A DNA stretch of 64,000 nt. Origin: Liolophura sinensis (lineage: Eukaryota; Mollusca; Polyplacophora; Chitonida; Chitonidae). Position 1 is the stretch's first letter. Each line of letters starts with the position of its first letter. A program made the position numbers and the translations under genes. Shown piece after piece: positions 43,598 to 57,070 of this stretch. The stretch is taken from NCBI RefSeq assembly GCF_032854445.1, contig NC_088298.1, forward strand, positions 476,274 through 540,273, read 5' to 3'. The notes under the pieces are model-generated. The model did no database searches. It was not told where the DNA came from and saw only the letters and a program-made list of their open reading frames with translations.

Positions 43598-46043
43598 CCA
43601 TTGATGCTGCACATGTTAATGAATTCTGCCTTATATTTTTATACTGAACATCGTAACGGTAAGGACTGACATTGCCGTGAATCCGACCGGAGAGGAAAAA
43701 AATGCTCGAACAGAAAATTCGTTGGACAGCAAACCTCTTTCTCTGGTACGCACTAAGTGCTAATGTATCAAAAATTCATCAGAAAAATGTACTGAAACAT
43801 GCCCTTAAAATGGGCCATGCTGGGGGAATGGCCCATAGAGGCACTTCACATAATAATGGCTTGAGTCCGATATACATCAATAACTACGACCACGGTGGCG
43901 TATGAGCTCTGTATTACTCTACCTCATTGAGATAGTATAACGTTTATACTTGAGATCGTTCCGGTAAATAATGGGAATGGTGGCGCCATCTGTGTTGCCA
44001 AGTTGTGACAATAATGTATATATTTTCAGGCTTAAAAGCTTAATTACTGCTGTTAACACCGATATGTACGTAGAACAACGTCGGCAGAACAGTAAACATC
44101 AGTATGTTTACGTTTTGGGGGACAGAATGTTTGATATAAGGCAGACACATCAGCGGTTCACATCCTATTCCATGTAACGAAAACTGATCTTCAGTACTTC
44201 CCATATGTTTGTGAATAGCTCCCTTCGTCGGTTCACACTCCGGCATTCCTTACAACGGTAACGTTTACCTATTGAATGTGGAAACTTTACCTAAAGCGCT
44301 GTTCAAAGGTAGTTGGTTTGACAGGGAGGTGCATTGCTTGGCATTTCTTCAGCAGTGTTGTACGCTTTGCCCATGTATCGAATGTTCCTGCACATCGTAA
44401 ACATAGCCTTAAGATAAGCGGACGACAGGCCGAGTTTCACTTACTAACTACGACGGCTTTTCAGCTCTGCGTCGCACTACCTCCTAAAAGGCGTATAACG
44501 TCTAGCTTTAGCTTGAGATCGTTCCGGTAAATAATGGGAATGGTGGCGCCATCTGTGTTGCCAATGTATGACAATAATGTATTTATTTTTAGGCTTAAAA
44601 GCTTAATTACTTCTGTTAACACCGACACGTATGTAGAACAGCGTCGGCAGAACAGAAAACAGCAGTATGTCAATGTGTTTGAGGACAGAATATGTTATAT
44701 ACGGGGGAAACATCAGCGATTCACATCCTCTTCCATGTAACGAAAACTGATCACTTAGTAGTTCCCATAAGTTTGCGAATAGCCTTCTCCGTTCACACTG
44801 CGCCACTCTTTACTGCTGCTGTTACACCTCAGATCTCAATGTGGTACGAATGCTGTCACAAAATGTGTCTACTGGATAAGATCTATACTTTGAATAGAGT
44901 ATTTGAGGTGCGGGACAATATGGCCGGTATCAGTGCCTATTGTAACGGAGATAATCATGGCATTTTAGGAAAAAATAAGCTTCCTTAAAGGGCTGTAGGA
45001 TAGAATGGGTGTGAAAGTAGATCCAGCTCGTCATATGTACACGACTAGAGCTTAACACATTTATTTTTGTGTGTAGTGCTACTAGCATAGTCTAGGCCAT
45101 GTTATCACTATAGAAGGCACACCGTAATCCGGGGTGAATGTTGATAGTTTTGCCTGTATTCTGAGTATTTCTGTGCCATTCGTCACAGGTCATCGGCCAA
45201 GTTGACACAGTTTCGTCTGGTAGACGCACCCTACCTTCAAGTTTAGTGAGTCATTTATTTTTCTGACGTCTACTACGTTTCTCTTGATCACGCTGTCTGT
45301 TTTATTCGCGTAACTACTTCAAAATGGCATTCTTCACAATGCTCTAGTTCGGAAGAACCTGTTTCCTAGAGTATCTTACCCACTAGGTGGAAACGGTGAA
45401 TATGTCCACTTCAAACAAATCACAAGCGGCAATTATCTCAAGTTCGGTTGCCCGTGTGTTAACAGATTTCATTCGTGATGTATGTATGTACGTCTACAGA
45501 TCGATATCCTGATCTTAAAAATGGAACAAAATTGTCAAAATTGCCCTGAATATGTTTCACAACCTCTCTTATTTTGCAAACATCCCTCAAATGGGAATCA
45601 AAAACCCAAATTTCACCATGTGATCTGAAAACTGCAAATGTATACAAGGCAAATATAACCAAACACGCTTTGTGATTAGAAAGAGCCGTTGTCAAAGCAT
45701 TATTTAAGAGAATCTACACAAGAAAACTTTACAGCAAACATTTTTCCATGATTCGGTGAATCTGACAAAAGTAGATGTTGTCCATCTGCCCTTAAAGACA
45801 ATTTCACCAAATCATACAGTTGGTTTCCAGGTTCCAAAATAAAGTCAAGATGTGTAGAATTTTAGAGATACGAGTTCTTTATGTCCCTTACATAGTAATG
45901 AAGCAACACTGTCAGCGACACACTCTTTTCCATGATTTTCAAGAAACGTGATGAGCTTGATGGAAAGTTCCCTGCACCGTTTGGTATTCAGCAATACAGA
46001 CACATTTAGAATACTGGCCCTATATATTTTCAGAGTGTTTTAC
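43598..46043. repeat. Duplicated flank, copy 2
   Basis: Counterpart of 29477-31874. It contains the tandem 68-codon frames at 43971-44177 and 44534-44740 and the 78-codon minus frame at 45459-45695. An extra segment near 44308 (ggtagttggtttgacaggg) is absent from copy 1. Confidence 0.9.
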
Positions 46044-46348
46044 AATGCTCAGTATCACTTGGGTCACTTTCGCACTGCTCAGTTTGATAGACGTAAAGGA
46101 TGTTTTTATTATGAACAGTTCCAAAAATTTTCAAGATAGCCGCAATATCCATCATAAATTGTGACTACATTTATCTATGCTATTCACCCATTTCAGTCAC
46201 AGAAGTTTATAATCAGGCAATTATATATTTCAGATGACGGTAATGTGACATGCTTTGACAATACATGTAACAGTATATAAGTTAAATAACCTACACTTGC
46301 TTTATCATGATGAAGAATCAGAAGTATTCCAGAGCAAATGCCTAACAG
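46044..46348. other. Unassigned
   Basis: AT-rich, no recognised feature, between the duplication break and the hAT-2 terminus. Confidence 0.3.
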
Positions 46349-46943
46349 CAGACCTGCCTACCCTCTTATAAATGATTGAGTAGGACAAATCATTTTTTGG
46401 AGTATTTTCTGATTATTATGTGGATTTTCGTTTTTTATTTTGTGGATTTTCTAACTGTTATGTGGATTTTCTTATCAATAGGTGTATTACATTAAACTAT
46501 TAACAAGGGACACATTTGAACCCATAGGGTGACATTTCGTCTTCGGGTTATCAGATTGTTTCCTTAGCACACAAGTTTCCACAACAATTTGATATGTTTA
46601 ACCAGGTGCTGCCTCAACGATGAGCTTGCCCAATACCTCCTACTGATTAAGTCTGTCATCACGGCTTGAACCCGCTCTTGGCAAAATGAAAATGAGATCA
46701 TTGTCCCAATAAAAATCAAGTACTAAACAAATAAGAACTGTTGCCCCAACAATTTATTCCAACACATTACGCACAGAAATCTCTGAATCCAACACATCAT
46801 CAGAATTGAGAGAATGTATGGAACAGATGCCGTAACAACGTGTGCAATCCGTTTTCAGAAAAAAAGGTTAAATGAAGACAGACTTTGAAATAAAGACATT
46901 GCTTTAGTATTCAACATGTCAGAAGTCCTCCTTTAAATGGCTT

Positions 46944-48818
46944 TCATTTAGTAACAGTAGATGAAGTACAGGGTTTTAACTGTTTATAGTATGCAGATTT
47001 TAATTGTCTAAGCTGTTCATCTGAATACTGTCTTTCTTGGACCTGTGTTCTCTTCGATTTCAACAACATTAGTGCTTCTAATGTATCAGCCCCCATCGAT
47101 GCTCTCTGGTCAGTCTTGTTTTTTCCTGACGCAGGAAAAAATACTCTCACATTGAGCATTGCTGTGCGGTATGGACAGAATTGCCAACATAACCCGGTGC
47201 AGGTTTGGGAAGAGTGCCACTCCAGCTGCATGCTTCAAACGTGATTTGGCTACTCAGGCCTCATCGTCATCCCGACCAACAATGCCACAGTGTTCAGAGA
47301 AGTCTTCAGCCTGAAATTCAGCGAATTCCAGGAGGACCTGGTCCTTGGTTGTATCTGTGTAATAAACAATGTTGAAAAAAAAAATAGTTTCTACATTTAT
47401 TCTCAGAATGCATGCAAATTATAAGTGAATGGACAATCTTTATTTAAAAAAAAGAAGTGGTGAACAACAATACGGATTCCAAATTGAAATATATATATGT
47501 ACAATAAATTTAATCAATGAGTGTATTACAGTTGCAATATATCTTAATTACAGTACTGAACACGTATTTGCATCCATTACATACTTGTACATGTAAGTAC
47601 AGTACTTTTTCTATCTATGTAAAGCCCTGTAAAAAGGTCATGTAACAAACACACAAACATTTGGTTTAGAACAACTGCATCAAAAACATTAGCATTTAGT
47701 ACGGTTGGAGACAACATGCCATGGTGGTGTCAGATTGAAAGACACTCATTATTAGACAAACATCAAGAAAATTCATTTCTTGAGGAAAATTACAAGGCTT
47801 GAAACCAAAAGACAAATATAACACCTACCAGGTGGCATCAAACTGGGGAATCTGTCCAAGAAGTACTGTAGATCACCACTGCAGTTGTGCACCCTAAGCT
47901 CTACATGAGCTACCTCAGCCTTTTTGAGCAGCTCATCATTTAATGGTAGTTTCTTACAGATTTAGTCACAAGCCTTAATGTAGAACTGTTTGGCATTCTC
48001 AAAAAATTCCTCTACTCTGCTTCCCCTTAGCCTGTTAGTTTCAGCATTAGCTAGGAAGTTTCTTGCTTCTTCCCCTATGATGATATCATCATTTTTCTTA
48101 TGGTTCACAATATCATTAAACTGGACTTCAGTCATTGGCTTTCCGGTGCAGTGCTTTTGGGCACCACAAATCTAACCAAGAGGTCTCTCATTAATTTGTT
48201 TAGCAGTCTTGTGAGTTTATGAATTAAAGGCTTTTCTGCCTGCAGGGTGGTATTGAGCTTGTCAAAAGGCAGGAGGGCAACCTTCAGGAAGATACAATAG
48301 AGTCTATTGGTTGGAGATCTATAAAATGTTTCAAGGTTGTTAACTTTGGCCTGTTTATAGGTGGTCGACTGTCCAGCAAGATTGGTCTCAGTAACAAAAT
48401 AAACCTTTAATGCATCCCAATTCTCCAGAATCCGATCCAAGCATCTGGCAATAGAAAGCCAGCGGGTTGGTACATGTTTTAGAATCTTATGATGATTCAC
48501 CTCGTATAGTGTTTACAAAGAATCCAATTCAGTTTGCCGCTTACTAGATTTGTCCAAATAATAGTAAGTATCAACCAAGATGTCGTCGATGGAAAACGGA
48601 AAACAGGAGGCAGCTTTCTCTGCTGCATGATGTAAAAAGAGGTGGCCATCGACATCCTGATAAGTATATCGAAGGTTCCTGTCCCAACATGAAGGCGTAC
48701 ACCCCCTTCCTACCACCCACCATAACACTGGCATTGTCTGTGCCAAAGGCGAGGCAGTTACTCCATGGAATGTTCCTACTTCTCAACACTGAGTCAAGCA
48801 GTTTAAATATGTTCTCTC
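46944..48818 (-). pseudogene. hAT-2 transposase, catalytic to dimerisation exons
   Basis: Block 48818-48513 begins after a tttctag acceptor and encodes NCLAFGTDNASVMVGGRKG, then, after a frameshift, HHAAEKAASCFPFSIDDIL. Block 48500-47828 follows an in-frame stop and encodes KILKHVPTRWLSIARCLDR and an EARNFLANAETNRLRG stretch, with another stop near 47961. Block 47354-46944 begins after a tattacacag acceptor and has the hAT dimerisation signature (ILSIPHSNAQCE) and ASMGADTLEALMLLKSK. The order matches ZBED-like hAT transposases. Stops and frameshifts show it is inactive. Confidence 0.82.
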
Positions 48819-49309
48819 CTAGAAATTATAAAAGAAAACATAACATGTAGTTAATGATTTTCAAGCAGCCAACAAAATAAACATCACCAGGTTTACTGTG
48901 TTTTGTTATTTGATAACTTTAAACAAAGTTTAGCAAACGCATTGATATACAGTCTCGGCCACAATGGTTGGTGCATGGGTAATTTGCTTGAATCTTGACG
49001 AATAAACTTAAAATAAAACTTGTTTTGTACGACCCATAACTAGTTATAAAGAATTCTTGTAATCTGTATGGACTTTGACATTTATCAAATCTACTACCGA
49101 CATCCTAGAGCAATTCGTAGACAGTTAGTGAATTAATTTAGATGGGACTACTCAGAATAAAGGAAATTCATTGAAAACCATGAGACAAATCAAAGCCTAA
49201 ATCATTTCAAATCCAGCCGGTCTTTTACGGTACATTTGATTGGCTACAATGTCAATGCTTATCTTTGCCAGTTCCAGCATCACCAGTGTTTGTACTGGGG
49301 TCAAAAAAA

Positions 49310-49385
49310 AAATCCTACTTTTGTCGAGGTATTGAATCCATGCGAGCCCAGAAAAAAGCGCTTTACCAACTGAGCTATCTGGACT
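49310..49385 (-). repeat. tRNA-like segment inside hAT-1B
   Basis: Same as 15117-15186, with a better B box (gattcaatacc) 3' of tagctcagttggtaaagcg. Confidence 0.55.
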
Positions 49386-50351
49386 GTTCCACGTGAGCGA
49401 AGACAGATCTATAAGCACGATATATGTTAAATTCAGTCACAAATACAAAACACAAGTAGAAATTAGAATCCAATTATACATATAGGTGTTTTAAAAAACA
49501 CCATTGACAACTTATCTGTGCTGGTTCTGCTTATATTTGAGGTCAAGTGAAATATTAAATTTCCTACTAAGTTAACGCCTTGAGTTAAGCAGGAATAGAT
49601 GTTAAACCCCAATCACTCACTAATCCTTCTTGAAATGAATATAGCCTGCCAATTACATTATACATGTATCTGGACTTAAGCAGTGAGATGAGCTAGAAAG
49701 ACTTAGAACTGAAGGATACCTCACTGAAAAAATGACTTAAATAGATTATCCAGAGCTAAGATTTAGGATCCTGGTGAATGGCTAACAGCTTGTTGTAGTA
49801 TTTTATTGACAAGTGTACTGTTGATCAATAAAAATACAAACCAATCCTTTGCTGGCCTTGGTTACACTTTCATGTATACATGCACATGTGCCTGGACTGT
49901 GAACATCACCGTTTTTCTCTTTTATCAATCAATCACATGTAACTCTGGCTGTGAAGGATTTTAATGACCACTCAGCTCACCATAAATCATAGAATATGAT
50001 AAAATGAAATCTACAGCCAGCTCACCGCTGAACTATAAAGTCTTAATTGTTCCTTTTTACATGTTCCTTTACATGTACTCCTTCGCGTTTTGTACTTTTA
50101 ATATCAGTCACAGCTATCCCACCTCCAGTTAAGAGTTCTAATGAGATACAGGTTATATTACAAGCTCACCACAAATGTCAGTCTTGTTCCTGTGTTCTGT
50201 TGGAACCTAAGAGGTGCATTTATTAATTACATGTCATAAAAATATTGAATTAAATCCGGTCTACTACACTTCACACTGTCATTCACACTGTCATGATAGG
50301 TCTTAGCTCCTAACATCACACTTGTTTGGGTTTTTTTTCAGGCACAGATAA

Positions 50352-53300
50352 TCATAACACATTTCCTGTTGAGGTTGACTTTCGTTTTTCTCCTGTTCCT
50401 GTAGGCCTACTGGCCTCCTTCTTTTGGGTTAACTGTCTTGATAGCACGGTTAATTTTCCTCTGTGGTTTGTTAAGGTCTCCTTAACCTTTCTTTTCCTTG
50501 TACAGTCCAATACCTCTTTCTCTTTGGTACATTCAGTCTGTACTTGAGCAAGATGTTCTTTCCTTCTGGCAGATGCATTTTTGTATGCCTTGCGAATATC
50601 TTGGGTTATGGAAGATTTGACTTTGTCACAACCACCTATAGCTTTGACATTGTCAAATATGAGCATGTGGGATTTGAATGTTTGTTGAGCCATTTTGTTC
50701 CTTTTTAGAGTGAGAATTTCCTTTTCAATACTGAACTCACGTTCCACTTCTGCTGCAGAATGATGGATACTCAGTAGAGCTACTGCCAATCTGAACAATA
50801 ATGCAAACCTCTGCACTGAAACCAGGTCTCCGTTTACAACTTTCATAGCCTCATTTTGCCAACCTTAGCCCAGTAGGTTGAATATCCAATAAAACTTCCA
50901 TTCCTCCATCAATTGGCTGTTTATACCAGGAGACTGGAATATCTGTAGCACCTTGGTAGTCCCTCACTTCCTGTCTCACCTGCTCCCTTTCTGCAAATGA
51001 AACAACTTGAGCAAACTTTTTCTGCAAGTAAAGGATTTTGACTTCACTTGTTTCATCTGATCGCTTTTCTGGATTAAGCGCAGAAAAACTAGTAACAGTT
51101 TTGCTACTTAACTGAATTTCACAGTAATGTAGTAACTTCTCTGTAGCTTTTAAGTTGAATTTCTTCACACAGCCCATGAAGTCTTCAAGGACAGGAATAT
51201 TACACTGGTCACTGATAGACATCCCTTCCATGTATGACTTGACCTTTCCAGGAAGTATTGAACATTGCTTAAATCTTTGTAGGAGACATTTGTTTGCATC
51301 ACTGATGGCTTTATAAATATGGCCATTTGGTCATATATAAGTTTGCCAAGAACTTTATGCTAAACATGGATCAAAGGCTAAGTCTTCTCCAGAATCTTGA
51401 TAACTTCATTGAACTTGCTTGCCACCTGTTGCAGAAACAACAGCTTAAGTTTCAGAAGTGGGGTTGAGACAGAAGTGAACTGACTCACAAGCCTGAAAAT
51501 TCTGTTGTCTTTTCCTTCTTTTCTTTCTTTGTTTGATACGTTAATTTTCGTGTACATGTGTTCCAATGCATCAAACTGTTCATATATTCTGTCTGTACAG
51601 GACTCAATAATTGTCCATCTGAAACAAAAGAACTTTAATCAGAATATTTTACGAATAGAAAATGATTTCCTTATATATTGGACTGTTAATCAGTGTACCA
51701 AAAAATTAAAATCTTATTTACATTGTGGTCTACAAATAGGTTACATTTGATTTTATGGCTGTACCAAAAGTTTCTCTTATATGATGGCTACATACATGTA
51801 TACCAAGTTTTATAGTTAGAGGGCAGAGTGTACCCAGAAGACACACAGCTGTAATACCAAAAACCTATAAGGCACAGATTTACAGTGTAGTAGAACTGTT
51901 ATCAAGACAGAGCTGGACATGTCCACAAGTGCCAGCAATCGATTAATAACAAACTATGAAAGCAGAACAATCTCACAAATCCCCTGACCAGGGTGAGGTT
52001 TGAACCCCAGTTGAGAGTATTCTCACCAAGCATTGGCTGTATGACACATCCAGTATTTCCACACTTTGGCACAAAATAGAATAAACATAACTCTGAACAT
52101 TTAAGTCATTCTGAATTCTGATAATGGTACAATACAAACATAGTTGCCGAAATATAGAAATTCAATAAGACTTCAATATGCAATCACATTTACTCTGTGG
52201 TATGACACATGTATTATACACTCCGGATAGGCCATATACATACCACCACCAAGTCACCAGTCCAAGCTATTGTTTAGAGTTAGCAGATGGTCTACAGGCA
52301 ACTAATAGACACACTTTGTACTAAAGTAAATAAATACAGGACAACACATATTGAAAGCAAATAGCTATTTGCCTAGGAAAGCCATTGTGAATTATGTAGT
52401 TTCCTATGAAAATCTAATTCATTACTTCTGCCAAATAAATTAAATGCTTTCACGGTTTTCATGAAAATCAACTTTAAATGTTGCTAAGAGGTTAGTTATC
52501 AATACTCCAAGAAAGACTGAGTACCGTAGCCTAAATTCTGACAAGCATTTTCAAGCGACACAAACATGAAGTTAATATTGACCTAAACTATGTCCTACAT
52601 GCAGTACAAGCATTAGCAGTTGCATTGGAAGTCATTAAAACCATACCTACTTCATCCAGTCACAACTGAAGGTAATGAAAATATGTACACAATTATTACC
52701 ATTTCCAAATCATATTATACGCAATTACTATAGTATTATTGTACACTGCACTGGGCATAGTAATAATTAGCCTAATATTTAAATATTGAACAAGTGTTTA
52801 AAGCAACACTACAGTGAAAATAGAAATGTTGCATACAAGTACAAATTACATTCTCTGTTTTACTTTAAGATCATGATTTATACATTTATATTCAGTTATG
52901 AAGTACGGTAATAAAAACAGTTAAATCTACTAATGTGCAGAACACATACATACCTTGTATCAACCATTCTGAACATGGGCTTGACTTGTACACCTACATG
53001 TTTGCAAGCCTGTTGATACCTCTCCTGGTGTGTTGGGTATTTCTCAATGTCTTGATACACGTCCACAAACAGAGTTTTAAGTTCTTGATCAAAACTGAGC
53101 ATAGCATATTTCAAAGAGTTGGCAATGTGGTGATCTGGGCAGCCACCAAGGTCTGTTATGTACTCCATACTATCCTTCACTTTTTTTTTTATAACTCCAT
53201 TACGAACGCCCCTCATCGCTGGACAACTATCCGTTTCGACATGGATCATATGTTTTCTGAAGTCAATGTTCCGATCTGTAAATGTTTTGTCCAACAGCGC

Positions 53301-53921
53301 CACAATGCTCTCCGCGTCTTTCTTCATGATGTTTACAGTCTGGAAATGTTCAGTAACAATTTTGTCCTTCTCCCTATTAAAATACCGACAGTCTGCTGGA
53401 TTTTAGGACCGTAGATTCGTCAATATTAATACTGAAATATTTCTGCTTGTCAGATTAGACGAGTAGTACGGCCCGAGCCCATGCGTGACCTCATAACCCT
53501 GCTTGGAGTCAGAAAATGAAAATTTTGCGGCGATTTTAGAGTCCGGGAACATCTGTGCAAACAGAGACGAGGTGCATGCTGCTGCGTGAGGAGATATACC
53601 ATGTGCCTCCAGGTGATGCAAATAAATAATTTCCGCATCTCTCGCCAGCTCTTCAGTGCCCCGGGCCTCTGCATTCTTGGCAGCAGCAGCTGCAAAAGCA
53701 TGCACAATACTCTCACGGCATCCCGCAGTCGTCTTCGCCTTCTGATGCTTACCGGTAGCACTATGCTTACTAAGCGCCTTTTCGCCCTCCTTCAAACAAA
53801 CATTGGACTTGCAGAATCGGCACGTAACATTAAAATTGTCATTCCTAAGAATCCAATCTCCATATTTCCCCCCGTTCGGGTCGCTGGTTTCCAATAATTT
53901 CTCCGTACAGTGTAACACCAT
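50352..53921 (-). pseudogene. hAT-1B transposase, multi-exon, broken
   Basis: BED finger exon 53921-53403 (CRFCKSNVCLKEGEK). Catalytic exon about 53400-52954 with ETDSCPAMRGVRNGV, ending at a gtatgt donor. Next exon from 51618 after tttgtttcag: the joint MVDTR-WTIIESC is in frame, then IFRLVSQFTSVSTPLLKLKL. 51231-50851 and 50846-50352 follow, the latter with the dimerisation block (ALLSIHHSAAEVEREFSIEK) and Lys-rich tail. A small deletion and frameshift at about 53420, stops near 51378 and 50850 and a frame change between the last blocks inactivate it. Confidence 0.85.
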
Positions 53922-54384
53922 CTAGGCAAGACTTTGGAAATGGCCCGATTGTAATCTCGTGGCCTCTCGAGATTTTCCGCGAATTTACGGGTGATCGGTT
54001 CCAACAGCTGTACTTACTCCCTCCGCTGCATTATTTGGACATACAGACTGCGGATGGGGTGTGCTCAATTACTGCAAGGCCGGAACAAGCCTGACTTTGC
54101 TACATTGGACGCGGCGGGTGTATTTTCAGTAAGTGAACTGTTTAAAGTTTTGGCGACTGACGTGTCTGCTGAACTCGGCCTCGCAAAAATCATCCCCTGA
54201 ATTTCTCAAAGATTACAGTAAAATAAATCTTTCTACATGACAAAATTCTTCTGCACAACAAACGGCAAAATCCGACGAATTTCGGCGAATACGGGTTAAA
54301 ATTAATGAAAATCCTACTTTATCCGTCAAAACTGTTAAAATCCGACTTTCGTCGGAAAATCCGACGCGGTACAAACACTGCATC

Positions 54385-55365
54385 TCAGTATTTGGTGTGA
54401 CCACCTCTGACGTCCATTATGGCCTGTAGACGACGTGGCATACTCGCAACAAGGTTCTCCAGCCGAACATCAGGGATATTGTCCCACTCTTCTGAAAGTG
54501 CTGTTTCCAACTGCCTTTGGTTTTGAGGCTGCACATCTTTTGACCTTACTGCGCGGTCTAACTCCTCCCACATGTGCTCATCGGATTCAGATCCGGGGAT
54601 TTAGAAGGCTGGGGTCTGACATTGACGTTATGATTTTGCAAGAAATCGCGAACTACGCGGGCCCTATGTGGAGTGGCATTGTCGTCTTGGAACGCATAAT
54701 TGTCTTGGAACTCTGCCCGAGCCCACGGTATCATGTTACGCTCAAGGATATCCCTATAGCGCACCCTATTTACGTTTTCCCTCAACATGATAAGAGCTGA
54801 TTTCCCTCTGGAGTGCATTCCTCCCCACACGTGGACGGATCCGCCTCCTCGTGCCACTGTTTCCTGCACAGTCATCATTTAACCTTTCTCCTACCAGTCG
54901 ACGAACTCGCACCCTCCCATCACATTTATGGATGAGATAATTTGATTCATCGGCAAACACCACATGTCGCCAGTGACCGACTGTCAAATGTCGCCATTGT
55001 CTTGCCCTTGCTAGACGTTGGAGGCGATGGCGTCGTGTTAGAAGGGGCTTCCTGAGAAGTCGTCTTGCCCTGAAGCCACGTTCAATCAACCTCCGTCGCG
55101 CCGTTCGTACGGAAATTGGCACATTGGTCGCCTGGACCCATTGATCGCGTAGCCATGTCGCCGGTTTTTTCCGGTTCCGTCTAGTTATTTGCAGCAAATG
55201 ACGGTCGTCACGTGCAGTCGTTCTGCGCTGCGAACCTGTACTTTTGCCTGATGCCACTTGACCAGTCGTTCGGTACAAGGCTAACACTCTGGTAACAGTG
55301 TTACGCCCTACCCTGCCTCTTCTGGCAATGTCCAATTTAGAATGACCCTCTTCGTCCAAGGTCAC
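54385..55365 (-). pseudogene. Tc1-like transposase, two frameshifts
   Basis: 55365-54880 has the paired-type HTH region (DIARRGRVGRNTVTRVL, SVRTARRRLIERGF) and VVFADESNYLIHK with the first catalytic Asp. A frame change follows near 54875, then GGSVHVWGGMHSRGKSALI and NYAFQDDNATPHRARVV with the second Asp, and a second frame change after SPDLNP near 54570. The last segment has MWEELDRAVRS with the third acidic residue and ends GGHTKY with TGA at 54386-54388. Stop-to-hAT distance is only a few bases. Confidence 0.88.
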
Positions 55366-55703
55366 TATCTGTCAGCTTGTTTTTGCACTACAGGGACCCG
55401 TTATGCTTATAACATACCGAGAATACCGAATGACGTTTTTTGTTGTCTGGCTGTATCAAACAAACCCGTCTGCAATGCCAAGTTATCTGGTCTACGAATG
55501 ATAGTTCAGTGGTATGCCGTTCTTATATATTCCCTCCAGCAGTAGACGGAACGTGTTTGATTGGGTTTGTCGCTCCTTTCAGATGCAACTTAGTGATTTG
55601 GAAAGACGACATCCAAATTAGGTTGTAGTGGATACCATTATTATGCAAATGCCATTATATTATAGGTCAACGCAATGTACCAACCACTGTGGCCGAGACT
55701 GTA

Positions 55704-56202
55704 CAATCATTCAGTAGGCAAACTTATTAATGACTGTTTATTTAATGGTGTATATTGTTTAATATTGTCTCATAGACAAATTATTCCACCCATATGACTA
55801 TGACCAGATTAATTGTTTAACAGCCGACCAGAAAGCCGACAGCCCTTTTGTACATTATTAAAGGAACATTCAAGATTTTAATTTTACTTACTTAAATTCA
55901 AATAGGCCTAAAGTCTATTAAAAAGGAACAAACACATATCATACCAGTTGCTAAATTGGAAACTCAGAAGAGATACTGCTCAACGCTGAAAAATCTGTAA
56001 ATCAACATGAGGAATTTGTTAGAAAAACATTGAAACAGATAATGATAAGAATGATGTATAACAGCTTAAATACAACAGAACAGAGTTAATGTTGGGGGGG
56101 GGTTAATACATGGAAAATTAACGGAATGAACAAGAACGTTTTTAATGCAAAAAAATGTTATCAAAACTGAAAAGACATGAATTGTGGAAAAATATGAATT
56201 AC
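55704..56202. other. hAT-2 intron remainder
   Basis: AT-rich sequence between the Tc1 right TA and the hAT-2 exon donor. No gene. Confidence 0.5.
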
Positions 56203-56705
56203 CTGTAGCCGACATTTGGTTCAGGACTGGAACGCCCAATAAATCGGTGTGGATTCCTAATTCACTGCACGTTGTTACCACCATAGGGAACTGCTTGTCC
56301 TGCTGGTCATTACTTCCATCTGTTGCAAGTGAGAATGGCCCAGATCTCATTCGGCCAACGATATCAGTCATTTGCATGTACGACAGTTCTTTGACAAGGG
56401 GAGTGCTTTTGCTACGACCACATTCATACTTTTTGGCAATCTTTGAGTCGGGTAAAGCGGTCTTCACTATTCGATTAAATACATCTGCAGACGACAGAGG
56501 AAGATTCATCTGCACAAAATATTCAGTCATCATAGCTTCGGATTTTATTACAGCCCTTTCCGTGTCATCGTGTAAGCTTCGGGATGGCATAAATGTGGTT
56601 ATGGAATTGCATGTCCTAGCCACTTGCTTGGAAGCCACATGAGCTTCACTCGCAACATGTCTCGATACGTCAAACTGCCCGCCATGTCGAATAGATATAT
56701 CAATC
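56203..56705 (-). pseudogene. hAT-2 transposase first recognised exon
   Basis: Starts within a BED finger (GGQFDVSRHVASEAHVAS supplies the two His), then ALPDSKIAKKYECGRSKST and GPFSLATDGSNDQQDKQF with the first catalytic Asp. It ends ctacag/gtaatt, a clean donor at 56202. The next exon begins at 48818, so the intron is about 7.4 kb, most of it the nested Tc1 element. The Cys half of the BED finger is absent, and promoter-like sequence starts at about 56736. Confidence 0.8.
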
Positions 56706-56735
56706 GAGAGTAGTAGAGTATGCGGACTTCAGCTA

Positions 56736-56990
56736 GACCAATGAGCGGGCTGGGAGTAAAAACGGAGGCAAAACATTGAGTGGGACAGCTCGAAAAGAGC
56801 TCCCTGGCGCCAAAACGGACCAATGAACGCGCGGGATTCGCCCCAAAACTGACCAATGGATCCCGGGAAAAAACGGAGCAATCAGCGCACAAGAATGGGT
56901 TATTAAGTTTTGACGGACCAATCACCATGTGGTTGAGTTCCGCGTGGATAGGATAAAAGCTGGAGAAGACGACAACCAGCATCCTCAGAC
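56736..56990 (+). promoter_or_regulatory. CCAAT/E2F-rich promoter with TATA-like box
   Basis: CCAAT boxes at 56739, 56820, 56853 and 56918, plus GCAAT at 56879. E2F-like sites are ggcgccaaaac (about 56806) and gcgcgggattcgcccc (about 56829). A TATA-like gataaaa is at 56952-56958. Start of transcription would be near 56980-56990. Such CCAAT plus E2F combinations are typical of cell-cycle genes. Direction is plus, toward the PC4-like gene. Confidence 0.6.
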
Positions 56991-57070
56991 TTACCTTACG
57001 GCCTGCTTACGACCATACCTACCTACCTGTCGAGAGAAGAGACTGCTACACTGCCTACCTGACTGTCGAG

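Larger units (their letters stand above)
49284..54380 (-). mobile_element. hAT-1 copy B (more complete)
   Basis: Inverted relative to copy A, with identical termini, inserted into Tc1 just after its stop codon. The bases outside (gagatg before, gtgatg after, in transposase sense) agree at 5 of 6 positions, perhaps a decayed target duplication. It keeps about 1.2 kb that copy A lacks. Confidence 0.88.
48950..55701 (-). mobile_element. Tc1-like element carrying hAT-1 copy B
   Basis: Inverted ends cagtctcggccaca at 48950 and its complement ending at 55701 (about 26 of 28 bases match over the first 28), with TA at 48948-48949 and 55702-55703. Without hAT-1B it is about 1655 bp, normal for Tc1 elements. 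It sits in the large intron of hAT-2. Confidence 0.9.
46349..56705 (-). mobile_element. hAT-2 element, 5'-incomplete, with nested Tc1 and hAT-1
   Basis: A hAT gene in four coding blocks on the minus strand. The 3' border is probably the cagacctgcctaccctc sequence at 46349, a hAT-like terminus, followed by three tatgtggattttc repeats (about 46418-46471). No matching inverted end was found on the right, where the N-terminal part of the BED finger is also missing. Confidence 0.75.
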
